Below are positions 15,410 through 24,129 of a stretch of DNA of 46,170 nucleotides, piece by piece. The DNA is from an uncultured Mycoplasmatota bacterium (GTDB lineage Bacteria > Bacillota_I > Bacilli_A > RF39 > UBA660). Under the pieces are notes generated by a model. It was given only the letters and a program-made list of their open reading frames with translations, made no database searches and was not told the origin of the DNA. Position numbers and translations under genes: made by a program. The stretch's first letter is position 1. Every line of letters starts with the position of its first letter. Where the stretch lies: the NCBI GenBank assembly GCA_947305065.1, contig CAMZCT010000013.1:1-46170 (forward strand). Reading direction: 5' to 3'.

Positions 15410-17260
15410 TCATTTCCGACTTATAGGAGAGCCATTAACATAAAGATTATGGTTATTAAATTCAATGTTGCTGTTATTAGTTTCCTCATTTTCTAGAGAT
15501 GTTACATATGCATCGGCTGTTAAAGTTAGAGTTGAATTTTTATCTAATTTTATATTGACTTCTTTAGCAGTATTGGAAGTATTAATTGCCCCTTTAAATG
15601 AAGTCTTCACTAAATTCATATTTAGTGATGAAATGCTGTCTATTATTATCCTTCCACTCATGGTTTGGTTATTAGTATTTAAAGTTACTATTCCACCATT
15701 TTCATTAGTTTTACCCCATTCAGAAGTACCAGCAATCGATAATAAGATATTACTTCCATAACTAAGTTTGGTATTAGTAAGGTTTATTTCAGCAGTAGTA
15801 TTAGTAACGAAGAACATTGGGGCGGTCTTATATACTTCTGATTTATCAGTAATAGTTAGGGTTGAATTAGTTGCATTGAAAGTTCCTTTACCTTCTCCTG
15901 CATCACCTGACATAGATTGATAAATCATAATGCCAGCTTTATCAATGTTATTTCTATTACCTATACCTGTAGCTATTAGATTCGAATCAGTTACTGTAGC
16001 ACTATTTTTTCCTTCAACTACTACCATTTGAGAATTATAAGCTGTACCAGTAGTGTTTTCTATAGAAATATTTCCAGTAGAATAAATAAGTGGTGATCCT
16101 TTACCATTAGTTTTCAAAGTAGAATTCTTAGCAATTACAGTTCCTTCTCCACGGTCGGTAGCTAGGGTTGCACATGATCCCCCATTAGTAGTTATTTTTA
16201 CATTATCTGCTTCGATATATCCGCCATAGGTAGCATCTAAACCTCGTGAAGAGTTTTTTCCAGTTGTTTCGATTGTACTATCACTTATATTTATTTTAGA
16301 GTTAGTTCCAGTAGAAAAGACAGCGTTACTACCGGCATCAGAGGTACTAATCGTAGCATTTTTTATTGTTGCTTCAGAATCTTTTTGAACTAATATAGCA
16401 GAGTTTACACCATAGAATTCAGAGTTTTCTATATTTGTTGCAGCTCCACTTTTAATAATCGTTATATCATTTATAGTGGCATTTCCACTATTTTTAACAA
16501 GTATTACACTTTCATTTTCATTAGTTGAAGTATATTTACCAGTTAATTCTTGATCATCAATAACACTTACTGTACCAGTAGTTTCAATATCATTTGTTTC
16601 GTTATTATCTTCTTTTTTATCAGGAACCGGGAAATTTTCTTCTGGTTTAGTCTTGTCTTCGATTACAATCTTTTCATTATCATTACTGTTATTAACTATT
16701 AAATTATTAGTAATTTTACTACTACCTAATACTAGCAAGATAGTAATTATAATAGTTGATAAGAAGAAGATTGCTATCTTATCACCATCTAAAAAGATAT
16801 CTTGAAAATCTTTTTCATTAAACTTAGATAACAACAAATACATTAAACAAGCAGAAAAGACAAAGCCTTCTATTCCCATAACTATATAATAACTGTTTGG
16901 TAAGACAACACTTACTTTATTTTCGTTATCAGTATTTTGCTCTGGTGGTGCTGCTTGCTCTTCTTTATTATCTTTTGGGTCGCTTGTTGATTTTTCTAAA
17001 GCATCACTCCCCATAGATGGAGACTTATCCTCTTCTTTAGATGATTGGTCACTATCAGATTGGGGCTTTTCAGGTGGCTGTCCCATTTCACCAGGGGGTT
17101 TTTCAGGTGGTTTTTCCTGATTATTTCTTTCTGTTGTTTGAATATTGGTTTCTGGTGTTAAATCGTTTTTAGCGATATAACTTGTAATAATCATTGCAAC
17201 TAATGATAAAATCATTACGGCAATAATTATAATATTTTTTATTGGTCTATTATTTTCCAT
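15410..17260 (-). CDS. Membrane protein with extracellular beta-helix repeat domain
   Basis: A 616-residue protein. Helix 1 lies at about 8-27, followed by a Pro/Gln/Glu/Ser-rich segment (EKPPEKPPGEMGQPPEKP), helix 2 near 122-143, a short loop and helix 3 near 158-180. Then comes a large Asn/Thr/Ser-rich domain (about 230-616) of repeating strands with ladders such as SEATIKNATISTSDAGS, ENTTGTAYNSQ and NATNSTLTI. This matches right-handed parallel beta-helix (pectate-lyase-like) surface proteins. The start is at ATG 17258-17260, because AAGGAGG lies six bases upstream; an in-frame ATG five codons earlier contains that site. The charged linker between helices suggests a surface adhesin or glycan-binding role. 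Family assignment is by composition and repeat pattern only. Confidence 0.7.
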   Translation of the reverse strand: MENNRPIKNIIIIAVMILSLVAMIITSYIAKNDLTPETNIQTTERNNQEKPPEKPPGEMGQPPEKPQSDSDQSSKEEDKSPSMGSDALEKSTSDPKDNKEEQAAPPEQNTDNENKVSVVLPNSYYIVMGIEGFVFSACLMYLLLSKFNEKDFQDIFLDGDKIAIFFLSTIIITILLVLGSSKITNNLIVNNSNDNEKIVIEDKTKPEENFPVPDKKEDNNETNDIETTGTVSVIDDQELTGKYTSTNENESVILVKNSGNATINDITIIKSGAATNIENSEFYGVNSAILVQKDSEATIKNATISTSDAGSNAVFSTGTNSKINISDSTIETTGKNSSRGLDATYGGYIEADNVKITTNGGSCATLATDRGEGTVIAKNSTLKTNGKGSPLIYSTGNISIENTTGTAYNSQMVVVEGKNSATVTDSNLIATGIGNRNNIDKAGIMIYQSMSGDAGEGKGTFNATNSTLTITDKSEVYKTAPMFFVTNTTAEINLTNTKLSYGSNILLSIAGTSEWGKTNENGGIVTLNTNNQTMSGRIIIDSISSLNMNLVKTSFKGAINTSNTAKEVNIKLDKNSTLTLTADAYVTSLENEETNNSNIEFNNHNLYVNGSPISRK

Positions 17261-17394
17261 TTTTTCCTCCTTCATGAGTATTATTAAACACTATTAATGT
17301 GTTATTATTTTGAAGAATTTATTAGGAAATAAAGAAATGTTTGGCACTTATTCTTCACTATTCTTCTAAATTATAATACTTTTTAGCAATTTAA

Positions 17395-17416
17395 AAAAGT
17401 ATATTTCTATACTTTT
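17395..17416 (-). terminator. Terminator of the XRE regulator gene
   Basis: AAAAGTATA/TATACTTTT stem with TTTC loop on the plus strand (GAAA on the minus strand) and T run, overlapping the TAA of the regulator. Confidence 0.75.
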
Positions 17417-18110
17417 ATTCGACTGGACATATATCTTCTAACTCGAGATTTATCTTAAAGTAGATGGTTTTATCACTTTCGTTTGTAGCACTAACTTCAA
17501 GATAAAACTTAGATTTAGTTAGGTCAGAACACGAAGATTTATAGTCATCAACATTAAATGTTACTGTTTTTAAATGCTCTTTAATAGTTGTATCGTGACC
17601 TACTTCATCACAATCTCTTATCTTTGTATTAACACCTTTATAATCTTCATATAAAGATACTTTAACATCTTTGTATTTGGTTGTATCTTCACTATCAGTC
17701 TCAATATTGGTTATGTAGATATATATTTTTCCTTTAGCATCATAAGCAAGACTTCCCGTGATATTGTAATCACTATCATAAGTAGTTATCTTTTTAAAAG
17801 AATAATTAACATTTTTATTAATGACAATAAAACCTATAACAAGCACAGCAAGAATAGATACTACTGCTATTATTAATTTAGTATAATTCTTTTTTTTGAT
17901 TTTCATCTCGCCATCTAGTAAATCGGAAATGTCGATTGAAAATAACTTACTAATTTCATGAAGCTGAGCTATATCCGGTACACTTTTTCCATTCTCCCAT
18001 TTACTAACAGCTTGGAAAGTCACATTAAGTTTATCAGCCAGTTCTTTTTGGGTAAGATTATGATCTGTTCGTAATTTTTTTATTAAATTTCCAACTTTTT
18101 CTTGATCCAT
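17415..18110 (-). CDS. Membrane-bound XRE-family transcriptional regulator
   Basis: A 231-residue protein. The N-terminus is a classic XRE helix-turn-helix (LTQKELADKLNVTFQAVSKW, about 20-39, then ENGKSVPD). A membrane helix follows at about 80-98 (LIIAVVSILAVLVIGFIVI). The C-terminal 130 residues would lie outside the cell, forming a beta-rich domain with three Cys (IRDCDEVG, SSCSD, LEDICPVE). This is a one-component sensor layout: DNA binding inside, sensing outside. The start was taken at ATG 18108-18110, nine bases after AAAAGG; an earlier ATG at 18119 overlaps ttcA and has no spacer. It is the last gene of copA-copZ-ttcA and could regulate that unit, but there is no direct evidence. Confidence 0.78.
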   Translation of the reverse strand: MDQEKVGNLIKKLRTDHNLTQKELADKLNVTFQAVSKWENGKSVPDIAQLHEISKLFSIDISDLLDGEMKIKKKNYTKLIIAVVSILAVLVIGFIVINKNVNYSFKKITTYDSDYNITGSLAYDAKGKIYIYITNIETDSEDTTKYKDVKVSLYEDYKGVNTKIRDCDEVGHDTTIKEHLKTVTFNVDDYKSSCSDLTKSKFYLEVSATNESDKTIYFKINLELEDICPVE

Positions 18111-18111
18111 T

Positions 18112-18942
18112 TTACTCATCCTTTTCAAAATCTTCTAAAAAAGTATGTTTTTCGCTATCTTTTCTATAACCAAGTACGCAGTTTAAATTAATATTATCTA
18201 AAGCTTTAAATATATTATTATCTACTTCCTGATTATTCTTCTTTAACTCTTTTATTAGTTCTTTGATTTCTTTTCTTTTCCCGCTTAGTTCCTTTTTATC
18301 TACTTTATCAGTGAATTTACAAGCACAATTTAGGAAAGTTAATTCATTGTAATTTTTCCAACGAATTATATCCTCTTCTTTAACTAGGTATAGAGGTCTG
18401 ATTAAATCTACTCCTTTAAAATTATCACTGTGCAATTTAGGTAACATAGTTTTTATTTCTGAACCATAGAACATGGATAATAAAGAAGTTTCAATTACAT
18501 CATTAAAGTGGTGCCCTAAAGCAATTTTATTACATCCTAGTTCTTGCGCTTTATTATATAAGTGCCCTCTTCTCATTCTAGCACATAAATAGCAGGGATT
18601 TGCTTCATTTAGTTTATTAGATACAGCAAATATATCGGTTGTAAATATTTCTATTGGTATGTTCATTTCTTTAGCATTATGTTTTATCATCTCTATGTTC
18701 TTATCTGCATAACCAGGGTTCATAACAACGTATTTAGCTTCAAATGGAACCATACCATGACGAATTAATTCTTGAATACATTTAGCAAGAAGAAAAGAAT
18801 CCTTTCCCCCACTAATACAAACCATTACTTTATCATTTTCTTCTATTAGTTTGTAATCTCTAATAGCTTTGACGAATTTAGAAAATATCTCTTTACGAAA
18901 TTTTTTTATAATACTTTTTTCGATTTCACGATATCTTTCCAT
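18112..18942 (-). CDS. ttcA: TtcA-family tRNA 2-thiolation PP-loop protein
   Basis: A 276-residue PP-loop ATPase with SGGKDS at 44-49 (ATP binding) and CYLC at 117-120 (Fe-S/thiol site), then GHHFNDVIET, all TtcA/TilS-superfamily features. A later NCACKF gives additional Cys ligands, as TtcA uses a CxxC plus a third Cys to hold a [4Fe-4S] cluster. The likely product thiolates cytidine (or another base) in tRNA. The exact base cannot be told from sequence, as TtcA-like proteins are diverse in Firmicutes. It starts 7 bases after copZ, so it is co-transcribed with copper genes. Confidence 0.78.
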   Translation of the reverse strand: MERYREIEKSIIKKFRKEIFSKFVKAIRDYKLIEENDKVMVCISGGKDSFLLAKCIQELIRHGMVPFEAKYVVMNPGYADKNIEMIKHNAKEMNIPIEIFTTDIFAVSNKLNEANPCYLCARMRRGHLYNKAQELGCNKIALGHHFNDVIETSLLSMFYGSEIKTMLPKLHSDNFKGVDLIRPLYLVKEEDIIRWKNYNELTFLNCACKFTDKVDKKELSGKRKEIKELIKELKKNNQEVDNNIFKALDNINLNCVLGYRKDSEKHTFLEDFEKDE

Positions 18943-18949
18943 ATTATCA

Positions 18950-19162
18950 CTACTTTTCTATCTCATATCCTGCTTCTTGTATAACTTTCTCTAAGGTTGA
19001 AAAAGGTATTTCTTTTGGAGATTTAATCTTTACTATACCAGTTTTTAAGTTAATATTAGTACTAGTAATACCTTCTATACTAGATAGAGCAGCTTGTACT
19101 CTTTTTTTACAATGTTCACATTTCATACCATTTACTTTAATTGTTTGTTTTGTATTAAACAT
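18950..19162 (-). CDS. copZ: Copper chaperone, HMA domain (CopZ)
   Basis: A 70-residue protein that is one heavy-metal-associated domain: GMKCEHC with Cys15 and Cys18 binding Cu(I), followed by the helix KKRVQAALSSIEGI and a final IQEAGYEI strand. It would carry copper in the cytoplasm to the CopA ATPase encoded immediately upstream, 13 bases away. The start follows AAGGAGGGACA. Length is that of typical CopZ. Confidence 0.85.
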   Translation of the reverse strand: MFNTKQTIKVNGMKCEHCKKRVQAALSSIEGITSTNINLKTGIVKIKSPKEIPFSTLEKVIQEAGYEIEK

Positions 19163-19175
19163 GATTGTCCCTCCT

Positions 19176-21359
19176 TTATTTCTTTAATCTTAAAGAATTA
19201 AGAACTACTGTGATACTACTTAAAACCATAGCTATGGAAGCAAAGATTGGGTTAATCTTTATAGGTAGGAAACCAGTAGCTAAAGGAATCATTATAAGAT
19301 TATAAAAGAAAGCCCAGAATAGGTTCATTTTAATAATTCTTAATGTTTTTTTACTTATTTTAATAATATCTATTATTTTTAATAAATTGTCTTTAAGAAG
19401 GATTATATCTGATGAGTTGGCAGCTATATCGGTAGAACCATTTACTGATACACCAATAGTTGCTGTTCTAAGACTTGGAGCATCATTAATACCATCTCCA
19501 ACCATCATAACTTTTCTACCTTCTTTTAGATATTGTTTTATTAGAGATGTTTTCTCTTTAGGTAGAATTCCCCCAATTACATTTTTTATTCCTAATTCTT
19601 TACCGATTCTGTTAGCTATGATTTTATTATCACCACTAAGCATGAATGTATCTATTTTTAGTTCTTTTAACTCTTTAATAATATCTTTAGCTTCATCTTT
19701 TAAACTATCTCTAACACCTATTAGTCCTACTAATTGTTTGTTTTCAAATACATAAACAACACTATTACAACCATCAAGTAATTTTTTTTCATCTTCTTCT
19801 TGTATTTTTCCTTTAGTAAGACGGAATTCTTTAAATATTTTATCATTTCCGACATAGAAACTACTTTTACCTATTCCACCTTTGAAACCAATACCAGGGA
19901 ATTCTTTATAACTTAATATTTTTATATTCTTGGTTATATAGTTTTTAAATGCTAAGGCGATAGGATGATTACTTTTACTTTCTAAATTAGCAACAATATT
20001 AATTAGTTCTTCTTTTGAATAATCACTGTAAGTGAAACACTCTGTTACTTCTAATTTACCTTTAGTAAGTGTTCCTGTTTTATCAAATACAACCGTATCT
20101 ATTTTGTTGGCTATTTCTAGAACTTTACTATTTCTAATAAGAATTCCTTGTTTGGCACATGTACCAAGACTTATAACTATTGCTAAAGGAGTAGCTAAAC
20201 CTAAGGCACATGGACAAGATATTACTAAAACGCTAACAAAGTATACTAAAGCTTCGTTCATCGGCTGTTTTAAGATGAGATGAATCATGAGAGTTAGTAA
20301 AGCAATGATTATAATAATTGGTACAAAATATCCACTTATTCTATCTACTAAATGAGCTATGTTAGGTTTAGTATTACTCGCTTCTGTTACTAATCTAACT
20401 ATTTCAGATATAGTTGATTTTGGCCCTATTCGGGTAGCTTTATATTCTATATATCCGTTGATATTTATAGATCCAGCAATTACTTCATCACTAACTACTT
20501 TTTTCACTGGTGTGCTTTCGCCATTTAAAAAGGATTCATCTGTATGAGTTGTACCACTTGTAATTATTCCATCTACAGCTATTCTCATCCCAGGTTTACA
20601 AATTAATATTGTATCTTCTGTAACTTCATCTATTGTTATTTCAACTTCTTTATGATCTTTTAATACTAAAGCTTTTGTGGGTGTTATTTGTACTAAACCT
20701 TTTATTGCATCTTTTGTTTTTTCATTATTTAAATTATTAATATATCGCCCTAATTTAACGATAAATATAATCATTACTACTGAATCAAAATATAAATTTT
20801 TAGATAAATGATAACTACCAGTTAATACTTCAATTGTATTAATAGTACTATAAATAAAGCTGGATAAAATACCTATAGTTACTAAGGAATCCATATTAGG
20901 TGATCTTTTAAAGATATTCTTTATACCTTTAATAATAATATCGGATCCATAACCGATAAATAAACAAGATAAAATAAATAATGTTACTGAATATATTTTA
21001 GGATGTTTATAAACATTAAATAGTGGCATTATAGGAAGGTGTAACATAGAAGACATAGAAACATAAAGTGTGATAATTATCAAAATAGTATTTAAGAATA
21101 ATAAATTCTTTTGATTTCTTAGTTCTTTAGTTCTATCTATTTCTTTATATACCCCTAAACTTTTATAACCTGCCTCACTTATATATTTATTTATATCATC
21201 AATATTTACTATTTCTTCATTGTAAGTTACTGTAGTGCACGCTAAAACTAGGTTAGTAAGAGAATCTTCTATACCTTTTTGTTTTTTTAGATACTTGTCT
21301 ATAGTATTAGAGCAAGCACTACATGTCATTCCTTCTATACTTAAAGTTGTTTTCTTCAT
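19176..21359 (-). CDS. copA: Copper-exporting P1B-type ATPase
   Basis: A 727-residue P-type ATPase. It has a single N-terminal HMA domain (GMTCSAC, Cys13 and Cys16), eight predicted membrane helices, the ion-binding CPC motif in SCPCALGLATP (about 380), the phosphorylation site DKTGTLT (about 425), the HP dipeptide in SNHPIALA, and the hinge GDGINDAP (about 618). The CPC motif plus an HMA domain marks a Cu(I)/Ag(I) exporter. It is followed by copZ, ttcA and the XRE regulator. An extended -10 promoter (TGGTACAAT at 21403-21411) precedes it. No CsoR or CopY gene is present in the window. The ribosome site is weak. Confidence 0.92.
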   Translation of the reverse strand: MKKTTLSIEGMTCSACSNTIDKYLKKQKGIEDSLTNLVLACTTVTYNEEIVNIDDINKYISEAGYKSLGVYKEIDRTKELRNQKNLLFLNTILIIITLYVSMSSMLHLPIMPLFNVYKHPKIYSVTLFILSCLFIGYGSDIIIKGIKNIFKRSPNMDSLVTIGILSSFIYSTINTIEVLTGSYHLSKNLYFDSVVMIIFIVKLGRYINNLNNEKTKDAIKGLVQITPTKALVLKDHKEVEITIDEVTEDTILICKPGMRIAVDGIITSGTTHTDESFLNGESTPVKKVVSDEVIAGSININGYIEYKATRIGPKSTISEIVRLVTEASNTKPNIAHLVDRISGYFVPIIIIIALLTLMIHLILKQPMNEALVYFVSVLVISCPCALGLATPLAIVISLGTCAKQGILIRNSKVLEIANKIDTVVFDKTGTLTKGKLEVTECFTYSDYSKEELINIVANLESKSNHPIALAFKNYITKNIKILSYKEFPGIGFKGGIGKSSFYVGNDKIFKEFRLTKGKIQEEDEKKLLDGCNSVVYVFENKQLVGLIGVRDSLKDEAKDIIKELKELKIDTFMLSGDNKIIANRIGKELGIKNVIGGILPKEKTSLIKQYLKEGRKVMMVGDGINDAPSLRTATIGVSVNGSTDIAANSSDIILLKDNLLKIIDIIKISKKTLRIIKMNLFWAFFYNLIMIPLATGFLPIKINPIFASIAMVLSSITVVLNSLRLKK

Positions 21360-21402
21360 ACTTCACGTCCAAACTCTATAGTATTTTTACTAAGACATTT
21401 TT

Positions 21403-21411
21403 ATTGTACCA
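21403..21411 (-). promoter_or_regulatory. Extended -10 promoter of copA operon
   Basis: Minus strand TGG-TACAAT, about 43 bases before the copA start. No good -35 at 17 bases; TTGCCA lies at 19. Confidence 0.45.
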
Positions 21412-21418
21412 CATAAAA

Positions 21419-21439
21419 AGATTACTTTGGCAATAATCT
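21419..21439 (-). terminator. Terminator of the MBL hydrolase gene
   Basis: AGATTA/TAATCT stem with TTTTTA on the minus strand, 20 bases after the gene's stop codon. Confidence 0.65.
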
Positions 21440-21458
21440 CTTATATATTTTAGAATTC

Positions 21459-22094
21459 TTAATTATTTAATAATATAACTACTTCTATCTCAGGATTAAC
21501 TAACTCTTTAAAACTATCCGCATCTTTTTTCTTACCAACTATTGAACCATAATGGATTGGTACGACAATGCTTGGTTTAATAATATTAGTAAGTTCAGCT
21601 CCTTCTTTATAATTCATAGTAAAAGTTCCACCGATAGGTATGAATGCTACATCACAAGAAATCTGTTTATTTTCCTCTGTTATATCTGTATCTCCAGCTA
21701 TATAATATTTTTTATTATTAATAGTTATTAAATATCCTACCCAACCACTATTTTTTCTATGAAAAGGTTTAAGATTATTATAACTAGGTATAGTAGTAAA
21801 TTTATAGTTTAAGACTTCATATTCATTATTAGGTGTTACTTTTATGATGTTTGATTCAGGAATATTAAGTCCTGATAATTTATCACTTTCTGTTTCAGGA
21901 ATAACAAATATTGTATCTTCTTTCATTACTTTTTTTATATCTTCTAAAGATAGATGATCGTAATGACTGTGAGTTATAAAAATAATATCCGCATCATTAT
22001 AATCATTATCGATAACAAAAGGATCAAATCTTATTATTTTTTCATCTTCAATTCTAATACTTGATTGGGTATTAATTGTTACATTATCTATCAT
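21459..22094 (-). CDS. Metallo-beta-lactamase-fold hydrolase
   Basis: A 211-residue protein with the MBL metal motif HSHYDH (42-47), a second metal position near AGDTD, and a third His in PIHYGS. It resembles the UlaG/UPF0173-type MBL hydrolases found across Firmicutes. The substrate is unknown; the metal ligands are intact, so an active hydrolase is likely. The start is preceded by GAGGAGTTTTAAT. It is a single gene between the terminator after the 171-aa membrane protein and its own terminator. Confidence 0.8.
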   Translation of the reverse strand: MIDNVTINTQSSIRIEDEKIIRFDPFVIDNDYNDADIIFITHSHYDHLSLEDIKKVMKEDTIFVIPETESDKLSGLNIPESNIIKVTPNNEYEVLNYKFTTIPSYNNLKPFHRKNSGWVGYLITINNKKYYIAGDTDITEENKQISCDVAFIPIGGTFTMNYKEGAELTNIIKPSIVVPIHYGSIVGKKKDADSFKELVNPEIEVVILLNN

Positions 22095-22118
22095 ATTAAA
22101 ACTCCTCTACTAGAAAAA

Positions 22119-22134
22119 AAGAGAATACTCTCTT
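22119..22134 (-). terminator. Terminator of the rlmN-stp-prkC-rsgA-rpe operon
   Basis: AAGAGA/TCTCTT stem with T7 run on the minus strand; it overlaps the TAA of the 171-aa gene. Confidence 0.75.
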
Positions 22135-22648
22135 AATAATATATATAATAATTATATTGAGTACCATCATGAAAACGTCCTAAAAATATTCTAGTACTCT
22201 CATTAATTATTTCGTAATCTCTTTGATCAACTAATAATTGCATTTGTTCATTATTTATTTGAATTACAATAGCATATAATTTGTCTGTGTCATTTACTCC
22301 ACTAACCATCTGATGATATAAAAATTTTACATTATCAGTTACTTCTTCTATTCTTTGTCTTCCTCCATAAAAGTGTCTATATAATAATTTATAAACAACT
22401 AAAAAGACAATAATAACAAATAATATTATTCCTGTTAGAATTAATAAAGTTAGGGTATTTTCTGTACCGTTGTTTCCTTTATAAGAAAGACTAGCAAAAG
22501 TAGCTAGGTAAATTAGAATTATTACTAATATTGAATAAAATAGGAGATTCTTAATTTTATTAAAGAATCTTTTATTATCTTTTCTTTTTATTATTTTTAA
22601 TTCTTCTTTACTTGGTACACGCCAATTAGCAGTTAATACATTATTCAT
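22133..22648 (-). CDS. Unknown two-helix membrane protein at the end of the prkC operon
   Basis: A 171-residue protein, not recognised. It has a basic N-terminus, two membrane helices (about 36-54 and 67-89) and a soluble C-terminal beta-rich domain (YAIVIQINNEQMQLLVDQRD, RIFLGRFHDGTQYNYYIYY). Its start lies two bases past the rpe stop, and the rpe end supplies the ribosome site (AAGGAAATTAAGT). Co-transcription with PrkC/Stp suggests an envelope or signalling link; no function can be assigned. Confidence 0.7.
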   Translation of the reverse strand: MNNVLTANWRVPSKEELKIIKRKDNKRFFNKIKNLLFYSILVIILIYLATFASLSYKGNNGTENTLTLLILTGIILFVIIVFLVVYKLLYRHFYGGRQRIEEVTDNVKFLYHQMVSGVNDTDKLYAIVIQINNEQMQLLVDQRDYEIINESTRIFLGRFHDGTQYNYYIYY

Positions 22649-22650
22649 AC

Positions 22651-23295
22651 TTAATTTCCTTTTAAAATATTAATTCTTTCATTAAAGTTATCACTCTTGC
22701 ATACGTATGAACACGAAGCAACCATATCTACACCGGCTTCTTTAGCTAGAGTTACAGTTTCCGCATTTATACCTCCATCAATATTAATTATATATTTATA
22801 ATTATTTGTTTCTCTTAGTTCTTTTAATGTTTCTACTTTATATAGAACACTCTCCATAAATTTTTGCCCACTCTTACCAGGTATAATACTCATCACTAAG
22901 ACTTGATCAACACGGTCTAATAGAGGAACTATACGGCTAACTTTGGTTTCAGGGTTAATAGCAATACCTGCTTTCTTGCCAGCGTGTTTAATCATGTTAA
23001 TGACATCTATTGGTCGACGATGTGATTCATAGTGAATTGTAATATACTCGATATTAGGTATTTTAGCAAGATCTCTTATATACTTATTTGGGGAACAAAC
23101 CATTAGATGGACATCTAGCTTTTTTTTAGTATTTTTAAAAAGCTTCTTTATATCAGAAATTTCAAGATTTTTATTAGGTACAAAAATACCATCTATTACA
23201 TCGACATGGATGTAATCAGCATCACTTGCATCTATCTTACCTATTATTTCCTCTAAGGGACCTTCTATATTTAAAAACGACACTCCAACCTTCAT
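22651..23295 (-). CDS. rpe: Ribulose-phosphate 3-epimerase
   Basis: A 214-residue TIM-barrel enzyme. Recognisable metal and catalytic signatures are HVDVIDGIFVPN (about 30-41), LDVHLMV, ITIHYESH, and the C-terminal IINIDGGINAETV. It interconverts ribulose-5-phosphate and xylulose-5-phosphate in the pentose phosphate pathway. The start overlaps the rsgA stop by ATGA. The usual Firmicutes order prkC-rsgA-rpe is kept. Confidence 0.9.
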   Translation of the reverse strand: MKVGVSFLNIEGPLEEIIGKIDASDADYIHVDVIDGIFVPNKNLEISDIKKLFKNTKKKLDVHLMVCSPNKYIRDLAKIPNIEYITIHYESHRRPIDVINMIKHAGKKAGIAINPETKVSRIVPLLDRVDQVLVMSIIPGKSGQKFMESVLYKVETLKELRETNNYKYIINIDGGINAETVTLAKEAGVDMVASCSYVCKSDNFNERINILKGN

Positions 23296-24122
23296 TTTAT
23301 CTCCTCCAATATTTTTAAGTAATTATCATAACGAGATTTTAATATCTTTTTATTCTCTACTGCTTTTTTTACTTCACAATCATCTTCTTTGTTGTGTAAG
23401 CAATCGCGATATTTACATTCGTAATTATCAAACTCTATGAATGTATGTTTAAGTTCATCTTTATCTATGTGTGATAGATCTAGAGCAGAAAAACCAGGAG
23501 TATCTGCTACTAGAGCATTATCTATATCATATAATTCTGTATGTCTTGTTGTATGTTTACCTCTTCCTAAAGCTTTACTTATTTCTTTTGTCTCTATATC
23601 GTATTTATCAGTTAATTTATTAATTAATGTTGATTTACCAGCTCCAGATTGTCCAGCTAGAACTACTATTTTTTCTTTTATAGCTTTGATTATACAAGCA
23701 GGTTCTGTATTATAGAACACTTTATAACCAATAGATTCATAATAGTTTTTTAATTCTACTATATTAGCTAATTCTTCTTCTGTTAATAAATCTAGCTTTG
23801 TAAACACTATAATAGGTTCAATATTATTATAAGTAACTAAAGATATTAATTTGTCTAATAGTATTAAATCAAGATTTGGTTCTTTTACACTAGCGACTAT
23901 TAAAGCATAATCTACATTAGCTACTACTGGTCGTTTTAGTTCGTTTTTACGAGGAAGTATTTTAACGATAATGTTATTGTCTGTATCGACAATAACATTA
24001 TCTCCAACTACTGGTGTTATACCTTTATTACGAAATACTCCACGAGCACGACAACCATATAACATATCATCTATTTTTACTGTGTATAAATCACTGATTA
24101 TTCTTATTATTTGACCATTCAT
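23292..24122 (-). CDS. rsgA: Ribosome small-subunit-dependent GTPase RsgA
   Basis: A 276-residue circularly permuted GTPase. It has an N-terminal OB fold, then G4 FTKLDLL before the P-loop GQSGAGKS (about 157-164), then G3 DTPG. The C-terminal zinc finger Y-ECKYRDCLHNKEDDC has the Cys/His ligands of the family. It matures 30S ribosomes in a GTP-dependent manner. It follows prkC by 7 bases and overlaps rpe by 4. Confidence 0.92.
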   Translation of the reverse strand: MNGQIIRIISDLYTVKIDDMLYGCRARGVFRNKGITPVVGDNVIVDTDNNIIVKILPRKNELKRPVVANVDYALIVASVKEPNLDLILLDKLISLVTYNNIEPIIVFTKLDLLTEEELANIVELKNYYESIGYKVFYNTEPACIIKAIKEKIVVLAGQSGAGKSTLINKLTDKYDIETKEISKALGRGKHTTRHTELYDIDNALVADTPGFSALDLSHIDKDELKHTFIEFDNYECKYRDCLHNKEDDCEVKKAVENKKILKSRYDNYLKILEEIK

Positions 24123-24129
24123 TAGACAC

